Shown one piece after another: positions 36,605 through 43,693 of a stretch of 64,000 nt of DNA. The number at the start of each line of letters is the position of its first letter. Position 1 is the first letter of the stretch. The notes beneath the pieces were generated by a model that did no database searches, was not told the origin of the DNA, and was given only the letters and a program-made list of their open reading frames with translations. Made by a program: the position numbers and the translations under genes. This stretch comes from Phycisphaerae bacterium. Its GTDB lineage: Bacteria > Planctomycetota > Phycisphaerae > Phycisphaerales > SM1A02. The DNA is taken from the NCBI GenBank assembly GCA_016795065.1, contig JAEUIU010000086.1, positions 62,001 to 126,000 on the forward strand. The letters are read 5' to 3'.

Positions 36605-37375
36605 ATGGTTGCCGCAAAGAGACTTTCTGTACTGTCAGGATGTGGCTGCGCGTTCATCGCGCTTGCTTCAGGGTCGGCTCACGCCGATACATCCGTTATT
36701 CCTGACCTGATGATGCGTATCGGCGTCGCAGGTCAAACCTACGAATACAACGCGGCAACAACGGGGAACGCGTGGTCGAACGGCAATAGCACGTTCGGCT
36801 ACAACGGTACCGTTACCAGCCCGTTCGACGACACTGGTTTCAACTTGAGCTGGGGCCTTCTGGTGAATCCAGACCCGTTCATTGTTGGCAACCTGGTCGT
36901 CACCAACACGAGCAACTCGACGCAGACGTTCTTCTTGGACGTCTCGCTGCCGATCAATGTTGCGTTGGCTAGCAGCCTCATCGGCGGCTCGATCACCGGA
37001 ACGGTGACCGACCTCAACGGTGATGGTGCAACGGTCTCGGCGATTGGTGCCAACGACGCGATCTATCGCGCGTTCACCGATGTTGCTCCGGACTTCTCGA
37101 CGGGAGATCTGGCGGGGTCACTCCTCGTCGGCTCGTCGGCGTCCGCAGGCGCGTTCCTTAGCCAGACGATCGGACCGGACACCTTTGGTGGCCCGATCCC
37201 GTCGCAGCCGTACGGCGCTGTGACGACGAACATCGCGATTCGACTCCAGTTCACCCTCACTGCGGGTGACTCGGCGTCCTTCACGAGCCTGTTCGTCGTG
37301 GTGCCGGCTCCGGGTGCGCTCGCGGTGGCTGGCTTCGGCCTGCTCGCCGGTCGTCGTCGTCGTCGTTCGGCCTAA
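36605..37375 (+). CDS. Exported PEP-CTERM-like protein 1
   Basis: 256-residue exported protein of unknown function. A signal peptide (KRLSVLSGCGCAFIALASGSAHA) is followed by a beta-rich, Thr/Ser/Asn-rich domain with few charged residues. The C-terminus, VPAPGALAVAGFGLLAGRRRRR, is the planctomycete variant of the PEP-CTERM sorting signal: PAPG, one membrane helix and an Arg run. Such tails are thought to be processed by an exosortase. A second protein of the same architecture is encoded 216 nt downstream (37592-38323), and both share a block like ADTFGGPIPS/ADSFGSPIPS and SASFTSLFV/SASFTSVFV, so they arose by duplication. No exosortase gene is in the window. Confidence 0.85.
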   Translation: MVAAKRLSVLSGCGCAFIALASGSAHADTSVIPDLMMRIGVAGQTYEYNAATTGNAWSNGNSTFGYNGTVTSPFDDTGFNLSWGLLVNPDPFIVGNLVVTNTSNSTQTFFLDVSLPINVALASSLIGGSITGTVTDLNGDGATVSAIGANDAIYRAFTDVAPDFSTGDLAGSLLVGSSASAGAFLSQTIGPDTFGGPIPSQPYGAVTTNIAIRLQFTLTAGDSASFTSLFVVVPAPGALAVAGFGLLAGRRRRRSA

Positions 37376-37410
37376 CCGCAAACGACGAGGATGGCTCACG
37401 GAATCGGAGG

Positions 37411-37439
37411 GGTTGAAAGATCTGTATGGTCTTTCAGCC
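37411..37439 (+). terminator. Hairpin after PEP-CTERM-like gene 1
   Basis: Arms GGTTGAAAGA (37411-37420) and TCTTTCAGCC (37430-37439) pair with one G-U, around a 9-nt loop. It is followed by CTCTTCC rather than a pure T-run. Likely transcription terminator. Confidence 0.5.
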
Positions 37440-37591
37440 TCTTCCACACGACTCGCGGCATTCGCTCTTGGTGAGCGGTCCGCACGTGACAAGATCAGCG
37501 GTTCGGCTCTCGGGAAAAGGGTCGGTCCGAAATCAAGCGCCGGTCAGTGTTCGCTGATCGGCGTTCAGAAGGATTGAGGGAGGGAACTCAC

Positions 37592-38323
37592 ATGCTCCGT
37601 AATCGTCTTCGCGGATTCATCGCTACTGCGGCGTGCGCTCTTGCCGCTGGCGCGACCATGACCGCAACGGCTGACGGCCCCACGGTGACGCTTGGCATCA
37701 CCGCTGATGGCAACAATCAGTCGCAGGATCTCATCGGCAGTTCGACTGCCACCCCCGACGTCTTTAACTACCAAGGCTCCGTCGTCGACGGCTCTGGTGC
37801 TTGGACGCTGGGTTGGAACTTCAACGCGTCGAACAACCAGGGTGGCAACAAGGCGTTTACCGCCGGCAACTACGTGATCCAGAATCTCTCTGATCACGCC
37901 ATCCAGTTCGATCTCACCGTGTCGCTTCCGGTTGCCCTCTTGGGCAGCACGGTTTACGGCGGCTCGGTGAGTGGTGGTCTCACCACGACCGCTGCGGGCT
38001 TCATTTCGAGCCTGCAGATCCCGCTTTGGACCGGTGCGACTGGGGGCTCGACGATCAGCACCCTGTTCAACAACCCGTTTGACGTGACCCGCACCGAAGC
38101 CGGTAGCTCCTCGCTCGGCGCCGACTCCTTCGGCAGCCCGATTCCGAGCCTCCCTGGCCCGGATCTCGGAAGCGATCTGCGGATCACCTTCTCGTTCCTC
38201 CTCGGTGCGAACTCCTCGGCTTCGTTCACGAGCGTGTTCGTTGCCCAGGTTCCGGCCCCAGGCGCGGCTGCCCTCCTCGGTCTCGCTGGCCTCGCTGCCT
38301 GCGGTCGCCGTCGTCGGGCTTGA
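37592..38323 (+). CDS. Exported PEP-CTERM-like protein 2
   Basis: 243-residue paralogue of the preceding protein. Signal peptide RGFIATAACALAAGATMTATA; beta-rich body with NYVIQNLSDHAIQFDLTVSLPVALLGSTVYGGS (split near residues 85-120), aligned with NLVVTNTSNSTQTFFLDVSLPI in protein 1; sorting tail VPAPGAAALLGLAGLAACGRRRR. Start ATG 37592 has GAGGGAGGGAA 6-8 nt before it; the frame is open 15 codons earlier but without a signal peptide. Its own terminator follows at 38458, so it forms a separate transcription unit. Confidence 0.85.
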   Translation: MLRNRLRGFIATAACALAAGATMTATADGPTVTLGITADGNNQSQDLIGSSTATPDVFNYQGSVVDGSGAWTLGWNFNASNNQGGNKAFTAGNYVIQNLSDHAIQFDLTVSLPVALLGSTVYGGSVSGGLTTTAAGFISSLQIPLWTGATGGSTISTLFNNPFDVTRTEAGSSSLGADSFGSPIPSLPGPDLGSDLRITFSFLLGANSSASFTSVFVAQVPAPGAAALLGLAGLAACGRRRRA

Positions 38324-38457
38324 TAACGGTTCTCCGTCCGGGCTCACCCTGCCCAGGCCCCGCTTCAGACCTTTGGCGCTCTTGCCCAAGGGTCCGCAGG
38401 ATGCCTCGGCCCGTGATTCCCCATCGGATCGCCCGGACAACCCTTCCTGATCCTCAC

Positions 38458-38495
38458 AGCCACGACCGGTCACTCGGTCGTGGCTTCTTTGTTTC
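38458..38495 (+). terminator. Rho-independent terminator after PEP-CTERM-like gene 2
   Basis: Perfect 11-bp stem AGCCACGACCG / CGGTCGTGGCT with a 6-nt loop, followed by TTCTTTGTTT. One of the two clearest terminators in the window. Confidence 0.85.
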
Positions 38496-38642
38496 TCGGA
38501 ATGCGACCCCCCTGTCTACAGAGCAGGAACTAGGTAGTTCCTGACGGGAGACATTCGGCCGTGCCTCTCTGTTCGTCCCCAGCGAGTCGGGCGCTTCCGC
38601 TATCATCCTTCCCCCCGCGTTGTCAGTCACGAGGAACCTGCT

Positions 38643-39053
38643 GTGCCCGCTACCTTTCGCTGCTCCATCGTCACTCCGAGCCTCTCGCTTCTCAGCGCCG
38701 ATGCGAACTACGTTTCGTTTGAGGCGTGGGACGGTCAGCGGGGTGTCATGGCAGGAGCTAGCCCCTTCCTTGCGTCGCTCGGCGTCGGTGTTGCCAGGGT
38801 GGAACTGTCCGATGGCACCGCGAAGACATTCTTGGTCGACAGCGGCTTTGCCCAGATGCGGGGAAACGAGCTCACTCTCGTGACCGACTACGCCGAGGAT
38901 GCCGCGAATCTCAATCGTGCCCAGGCCGAGCGCGAGTATGCAGACGCGAAGGCGAAGGCGGTTGAGATGGGGATGACTTCCGCGGAGGCCCGAGCTCAGG
39001 TGGAGCGGGCTCAACGCGTGGCGGCAACGAAGGTCGCACTCGCCCGCGGCTGA
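38643..39053 (+). CDS. atpC: F-type ATP synthase epsilon subunit
   Basis: 136-residue epsilon subunit of the F1 head, which couples gamma rotation and inhibits ATP hydrolysis. The beta-sandwich half is intact: CSIVTPSLSLLSADANYVSFEAWDGQRGVMAGASPFLA, then KTFLVDSGFAQMRGNELTLVTDYAE (each quoted only in part of its length). The helical half, ANLNRAQAEREYADAKAK, is short but present. GTG 38643 is preceded by GAGGAA at a good distance. No other ATP synthase gene lies beside it, so the subunit gene has separated from the atp operon. Confidence 0.88.
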   Translation: MPATFRCSIVTPSLSLLSADANYVSFEAWDGQRGVMAGASPFLASLGVGVARVELSDGTAKTFLVDSGFAQMRGNELTLVTDYAEDAANLNRAQAEREYADAKAKAVEMGMTSAEARAQVERAQRVAATKVALARG

Positions 39054-39177
39054 CTTTGGCGCTGTTGGAAGGGGTCCGCCCGGCAACGACATGCCCCAAC
39101 CCGAAAATGGGGAGGGAGACGCTCAGGTTACGCCTTGACTGCCTGTCGACAGCGATGGGCCGAACCCATGGGTGTGG

Positions 39178-39183
39178 TAGCCT
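39178..39183 (+). promoter_or_regulatory. TANNNT box (TAGCCT) before scpB
   Basis: TAGCCT, then TTTGCC, then ATG 39190, with no ribosome-binding site. Consistent with a leaderless mRNA. No clear -35. Confidence 0.45.
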
Positions 39184-39189
39184 TTTGCC

Positions 39190-39936
39190 ATGGTCTCCAG
39201 TACCGAGGAAGTTGTCATCCACGCCGATGCCTTTCAGCATGAAGCTTCGGACGAGGGGGTAGCCTGTGCGGGGTTTCCGCTGGAACAGCGGCTGGAAGTT
39301 CTTCTCCTCGCGTCGGATCGCCCGCTCACCGAAGCGCGGCTGATCGATCTGCTCGGCCTCATGCCAACTCCGAAGAACGCCTCAGGGCGTCGGAAGAAGT
39401 CCAAACCTCAATCGTCTCGCGGTGACATGCCCCCCGAGCCTGACATGGAGTTGGACCCGCCCGCGGAGAACGATGACCCTGCAACCGCGCGGGCCCGCAA
39501 GCATGCCATTGGTCGCCTCACCGAGGCCATCAGCCATCTGAACGCAAACTACGAGGAGACCGGAAGGGCGTTTCGAATCGAGGCGTTGGCAAGCGGTTAC
39601 CAAGTTCTGACACTCCCGACCTTTGGGCCACTGCTGGCACGCCTGAAAGGCGAACGTCAGCAAAGTCGCCTCAGCCAAGCGGCGCTCGAGACGCTGGCAA
39701 TCATCGCCTATCGTCAGCCCATTCTCAGGGCCGACCTTGAGTCGATTCGCGGAGTCGCCTGTGGCGAAGTACTCAAGAGCCTGATGGATCGGCGGCTTGT
39801 CCGTATTGTCGGTCGCGCAGAAGAGGTCGGACGCCCGATGCTCTACGGGACGACCCGCGAGTTCTTGCGCGTCTTTGGCCTGGCCAGCCCGACGGAGTTG
39901 CCCCAAGCGAAGGAACTTCGCGCCAATCCGATCTGA
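39190..39936 (+). CDS. scpB: Segregation and condensation protein B
   Basis: 248-residue ScpB, the winged-helix subunit of the SMC-ScpA-ScpB condensin that organises the chromosome. The core signature SQAALETLAIIAYRQPILRADLESIRGV and the second winged helix SLMDRRLVRIVGRAEEVGRPMLYGTTREFLRVFGL are intact (each longer than quoted contiguous motifs; key blocks ETLAIIAYRQP and GRPMLYGTT). A charged insert of about 55 residues (TPKNASGRRKKSKP through EPDMELDPPAENDD) interrupts the first winged helix and looks disordered. scpA is not adjacent, though the two are usually neighbours. Confidence 0.93.
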   Translation: MVSSTEEVVIHADAFQHEASDEGVACAGFPLEQRLEVLLLASDRPLTEARLIDLLGLMPTPKNASGRRKKSKPQSSRGDMPPEPDMELDPPAENDDPATARARKHAIGRLTEAISHLNANYEETGRAFRIEALASGYQVLTLPTFGPLLARLKGERQQSRLSQAALETLAIIAYRQPILRADLESIRGVACGEVLKSLMDRRLVRIVGRAEEVGRPMLYGTTREFLRVFGLASPTELPQAKELRANPI

Positions 39937-40139
39937 GCGGATCAGCACCACGACGCGAAGTTTGGTCAGCTAGAAGTCGAGACCTTGGGCAGACATCACA
40001 AGGCAACTGCTATCCTCAAGGTGAACCGATCGGTTGAGGGCGCCGATCGCATGTGCTATTGACAGTCTGAAACGACGCGCAGGCAAAGCCCGCATCGTCA
40101 CCGGGCGACTTCCTCCATCGAGTAAGCAGGAGTGTTGAG

Positions 40140-41648
40140 ATGACCATGTTCTCTATCGCATTCTGCCTCGCCTTGGTCACAGCCGAGCCGCCCCCACCTC
40201 CTGCCGGCGTCTCGATCACCGTCTACTCCTCGGCGGATCCGCGCGGCTTCGATCCACAACAGTTCGTCGCTCAACAGCGGGAAGGCCGTGACCCCACTTT
40301 CGCCTGGCAGGTCCCCGGCTTCGGTGTGGTGCGAGAGACACGCACCGTGAAGCTGAAAAAGGGCACCAACGCCCTTTCCTTTGATGATGTCGCTGCGTTC
40401 ATCGACCCGACCACCGTGGGCTTTGCGGACCTCACGGATCCGAAGACCTCCGTTCTTGGCCAGAACTTCGAGTTCGACTTGGTAAGCCCATCGAAGCTCT
40501 ACGAGCGCTATCTGGGACGTGAAGTTCGCCTTGTTTCCCACGAACGGCCCGACCAGACCGTCAGCGGCATCCTCCTCTCTGCCAATCAAGGACAATTCGT
40601 CCTCAACGCGGCGAACGGCATCACGGTCGTTCCGGAAGCCGGCACGCGAGTGGAGCTGCTTGGCGAGCTTCCCGGTGGCCTGCTGACGCGGCCGACGCTG
40701 GTGTGGCAGGTGAACGCCGAGACCGAGGGCGAGCACACCATCCGAACGACGTATCAGACCGCCGGCATGACTTGGCGTGCGGACTACAACCTGGTCCTCG
40801 ACCAAACCGACACCAAGGCCGCGATCACCCCGTGGGTCACCCTCCTGAACGTCAGCGGGGCGTCGTACCAGAACGCGCAGCTAAGGCTCGTGGCCGGCGA
40901 CGTACAGAAGATCGTGTCGCCTAGGCCGGATCGAATGATGAGGAGGGGAGCCGGCGTTGCTGCGGCCCCTGCCGAGGCCAGTTTCGAGGAGGAGCAGCTT
41001 CTCGAGTACCACCTCTACACACTCACACGACCTGCCAACGTGCTGCGAAACTCCAGCCAACAGCTCGCCCTGTTCCTCCCTGTGTCAGACGTCAAGGTGA
41101 AGAAGCGGCTCGTCTATGTGGGTGCGCCGCAGTACTGGGGACACCAATCGTCGACGGCGTGGACCGACGAACTCAACAACGGGAACTCGAACCGGAAGGT
41201 CGGAGTTTTCCTTGAGCTGACCAACGACGAGGCCAGTGGTCTCGGCAAGCCCCTCCCGAAGGGAAGGGTGCGCGTCTACAAGTCCGCCTCCGATGGCACG
41301 CTTGAGTTCGTTGGCGAGGATCTGATCGATCACACGCCCAAGAACCAAGCCGTATCGCTCAAGCTCGGCGATGCCTTTGACGTAACCGGCGAGCGGGTCC
41401 AAACGGCGTTCCGCGCCAACAACCGCGGCCGCGAAGTTGTCGAGAGCTTCACCATCACCCTTAAGAACGCCAAGCCTGCCCCCCAGGCGGTGGAGGTCCG
41501 CGAGTACATGTATCGCTGGACGAATTGGGCGGTGACCGAGAAGACCCATGAGTTCCGGAAGCTCGATGCCCGCTCGATCGCCTTCGACGTGACTGTGCCC
41601 CCGGAGGGCTCGACGACGATCGGGTTCACCGTGAAGTACAGTTGGTAA
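40140..41648 (+). CDS. Exported DUF4139-family protein
   Basis: 502-residue protein. Residues 1-18 look like a short signal peptide (MFSIAFCLALVTAE). The body is the DUF4139 beta-rich domain: TVKLKKGTNALSFDDVAAFIDPTTV near the N-terminus, TAGMTWRADYNLVL in the middle and EYMYRWTNWAV with TIGFTVKYSW at the end. The family is widespread in bacteria, apparently periplasmic, and has no established function; the mucoidy-inhibitor A group is a distant relative. AGGAG stands 8 nt before ATG 40140. rsmA begins 7 nt after the stop, so the two are likely co-transcribed. Confidence 0.85.
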   Translation: MTMFSIAFCLALVTAEPPPPPAGVSITVYSSADPRGFDPQQFVAQQREGRDPTFAWQVPGFGVVRETRTVKLKKGTNALSFDDVAAFIDPTTVGFADLTDPKTSVLGQNFEFDLVSPSKLYERYLGREVRLVSHERPDQTVSGILLSANQGQFVLNAANGITVVPEAGTRVELLGELPGGLLTRPTLVWQVNAETEGEHTIRTTYQTAGMTWRADYNLVLDQTDTKAAITPWVTLLNVSGASYQNAQLRLVAGDVQKIVSPRPDRMMRRGAGVAAAPAEASFEEEQLLEYHLYTLTRPANVLRNSSQQLALFLPVSDVKVKKRLVYVGAPQYWGHQSSTAWTDELNNGNSNRKVGVFLELTNDEASGLGKPLPKGRVRVYKSASDGTLEFVGEDLIDHTPKNQAVSLKLGDAFDVTGERVQTAFRANNRGREVVESFTITLKNAKPAPQAVEVREYMYRWTNWAVTEKTHEFRKLDARSIAFDVTVPPEGSTTIGFTVKYSW

Positions 41649-41655
41649 GGGCTCC

Positions 41656-42519
41656 GTGCAGACACTCAGCGAGATCAAGGCACTACTGGCGGCGCACGGC
41701 ATTCGGCCAAAGCACCGCTTCGGCCAGAACTTCCTGCACGACCACAACCAGCTTCGAAAGCTGGTTGATGCGGCCGCGGTCACTCCTGGCGAGTTGGTGC
41801 TTGAGGTCGGCCCAGGCACGGGCACGCTGACCGAGACGCTGGTCGAGGCTGGCGCAAACGTGATCGCCTGCGAGATCGACCCGGACATGCGGGCCATCGT
41901 GCAGGGACGACTAGGTGAACGGGTCACGCTTGTCGCAGGCGATTGCCTTGACGGCAAGCGGGCATTGAGCCCTGAGGTCCTGGCAGCCCTGCACGGCCGC
42001 CCGTTCGTCCTGGTGGCCAACCTCCCGTACAACGCGGCGAGCCCGCTGATGGCGATCCTTGCCGGGCGCCACCCTGAATGCCGAGGCCAATTCGTCACCG
42101 TGCAGAAAGAGGTGGCGGATCGGGTCCGGGCAGCAACCAATACCCGCGACTACGGTCCGCTGACGGCCCTCCTCCAACTCACCTCCGACATTCGCGAAAT
42201 CGCAGTGGTCAAGCCAGGCAGCTTCTGGCCTGCGCCGGATGTGATCAGTGCGATGATCGCCTTGGTTCCCAAGCCGACGCCATTCGCGACAGCGGACGAA
42301 CTCGATCGCTTCGAGCGATTCACGCATGAGCTCTTCTCCAAGCGGCGAAAGCAGCTTGGATCGATTCTCCGCGACCTCCACGGACGAACAGACAATGGTC
42401 TTTGGCCCGCTGGCATCACCTCGGACCTCCGGCCCGAGGTGCTCTCACCGAACCAGATTCTGGAACTCATGCGGCTTCGCGAAGGCCCGGAACAACGGCT
42501 CGATCAGGACTTGCGGTAG
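41656..42519 (+). CDS. rsmA: 16S rRNA (adenine1518/1519-N6)-dimethyltransferase
   Basis: 287-residue KsgA/RsmA, which dimethylates two adjacent adenines near the 3' end of 16S rRNA as a late step of small-subunit assembly. Motifs: KHRFGQNFLHD, SAM-binding LEVGPGTGTLTETLVEAG, ACEIDPDM, the catalytic VANLPYN and FSKRRKQLGS. Start GTG 41656, 7 nt after the DUF4139 gene. Its 3' end overlaps the anti-sigma-kinase gene by 16 nt, tail to tail. Confidence 0.96.
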   Translation: MQTLSEIKALLAAHGIRPKHRFGQNFLHDHNQLRKLVDAAAVTPGELVLEVGPGTGTLTETLVEAGANVIACEIDPDMRAIVQGRLGERVTLVAGDCLDGKRALSPEVLAALHGRPFVLVANLPYNAASPLMAILAGRHPECRGQFVTVQKEVADRVRAATNTRDYGPLTALLQLTSDIREIAVVKPGSFWPAPDVISAMIALVPKPTPFATADELDRFERFTHELFSKRRKQLGSILRDLHGRTDNGLWPAGITSDLRPEVLSPNQILELMRLREGPEQRLDQDLR

Positions 42520-42962
42520 ATCATCCGCAGGTGGTTGCCCGGCTTGAAGTAGAAGACGTCAGTCATGTAGGCCTTGATCAGCATGATCCCGCGCCCTGAA
42601 GGGATCTCGATATTCTCGTCCTCGGTCGGATCGGGAACGGTATCGGGATCGAAGCCAGGGCCTTCGTCGCGCACGTCAAAGAGCGACTCAGCATCTCCGA
42701 TGCGACAGCCGAAATGCACGGCCTTCGAAGGGTCGCTCTTGTTGCCGTGCCGAAAGCCATTCACGATCGCCTCTTCAAGGGCGAGACGGATGGCCCATCG
42801 CGACTTGTCGTTGTAGCCGTGCTTTTCAAGCGCCTCGGCAACGACCGCCTGGACATGATCAACGTCGTTACCCTGGTCCCGAAGGAGACACTCAAAGGTG
42901 AAAGCATTCCCCCCGGAAGCGGAGGAACTGCCACCCGAGGGATTGCTCCCGGCGGCACTCAT
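42504..42962 (-). CDS. RsbW-like anti-sigma factor / serine kinase
   Basis: 152-residue GHKL-fold kinase of the RsbW/SpoIIAB type. N box EEAIVNGFRHGN, G1 box DEGPGFDPD and G2 box SGRGIMLI are intact, so it should bind ATP. Such proteins hold a sigma factor or other partner and are switched off by an unphosphorylated STAS protein, which they phosphorylate. The STAS gene sits 88 nt upstream on the same strand, making a two-gene partner-switch module. No sigma factor or PP2C phosphatase gene is close, so the output is unknown. The first 20 residues are Gly/Ser-rich and probably flexible. Confidence 0.9.
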   Translation of the reverse strand: MSAAGSNPSGGSSSASGGNAFTFECLLRDQGNDVDHVQAVVAEALEKHGYNDKSRWAIRLALEEAIVNGFRHGNKSDPSKAVHFGCRIGDAESLFDVRDEGPGFDPDTVPDPTEDENIEIPSGRGIMLIKAYMTDVFYFKPGNHLRMIYRKS

Positions 42963-42993
42963 GGGTGAATCGGCGAATAGCGGGCGGCGGCCA

Positions 42994-43028
42994 TGATCGT
43001 GTTGATCGGTGTTGATCGGTTTTGATCG
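42994..43028. repeat. Four TGATCG direct repeats spaced 9-10 bp
   Basis: TGATCG occurs at 42994, 43003, 43013 and 43023, i.e. about once per DNA helical turn, in the 88-nt space between the STAS and RsbW-like genes. The sites fall on one face of the helix. They may be a cooperative protein-binding array or an mRNA element controlling the ratio of the two proteins. Confidence 0.6.
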
Positions 43029-43050
43029 TGGAGGACGTGAGGAAGTGGAA

Positions 43051-43410
43051 TCAGGCGAAGCTCGCGAGCGCCTTGTCGGCTGTCTCGTGGATCTTGAAGA
43101 TCTTGTTGAGCTTGGTGATGACAAAGACCTCGTAGATCTGGGTGTCAATGTCCGAGAGCCGAAGCTGCCCTTCCTTCGAGCGAACCCGGTTGTTGACCGT
43201 GATCAGCGTTCCAAGGGCAGCGGACGAAAGGTGCTCGACGCCCTTGAAGCTGATGAGGAGCTTCGGGTTCACCTGACCGTCGATGAGCCTGGCCAGCTCC
43301 TCGCCAATCTGCTGGATGTTCGTCTCGTCGAGAATGTTGCGGTCCACGAACTCGACGCGCGTGACGCCGTTCTGGACGCGCACATTGAGTCGAGATGCGA
43401 CAGATCCCAT
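43051..43410 (-). CDS. STAS-domain anti-anti-sigma factor
   Basis: 119-residue SpoIIAA/RsbV-like protein. Motifs: VRVQNGVTRVEFVDRNILDE at the N-terminus and the phosphorylation loop FKGVEHLSSAALGTLI, in which one of the adjacent serines is the likely target of the RsbW-like kinase encoded downstream. ATG 43410 is preceded by TTTTGGAG and gives the usual family length; the frame is open a further 64 codons upstream but without similarity. When dephosphorylated it should bind the kinase and release that kinase's partner. Confidence 0.92.
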   Translation of the reverse strand: MGSVASRLNVRVQNGVTRVEFVDRNILDETNIQQIGEELARLIDGQVNPKLLISFKGVEHLSSAALGTLITVNNRVRSKEGQLRLSDIDTQIYEVFVITKLNKIFKIHETADKALASFA

Positions 43411-43606
43411 GCCGTCACACTCCAAAAGGGGCTGAAGCGGATCGCGAAACGACCTGCACGCCGTTGGTCCCGAATTGACGGGGCTGCTCGTCGCCTGACC
43501 GCGCGTGCGGTCGAGCGCACCGGTTCGCCTAAGGCCATACGCGGCCCGACACACCGGACATACGCGGACTGTAGCAGGTCGACCCGCGTCGAACCTGCGC
43601 ATGAAA

Positions 43607-43632
43607 GCGGACGGCCCGTGGGGGCCGTCCGC
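43607..43632 (-). terminator. Terminator hairpin after the secretin gene
   Basis: Perfect 11-bp stem GCGGACGGCCC / GGGCCGTCCGC with a 4-nt loop, 62 nt past the secretin stop on the minus strand, followed by TTTCATG. On the plus strand it is followed by TTGGTTCTT. Probably stops the secretin mRNA. Confidence 0.65.
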
Positions 43633-43693
43633 CTTGGTTCTTGCCGAGCGATCTGGCGACTCGGTGGGCCGATCGCCAATCAGGCCCAGCCAA

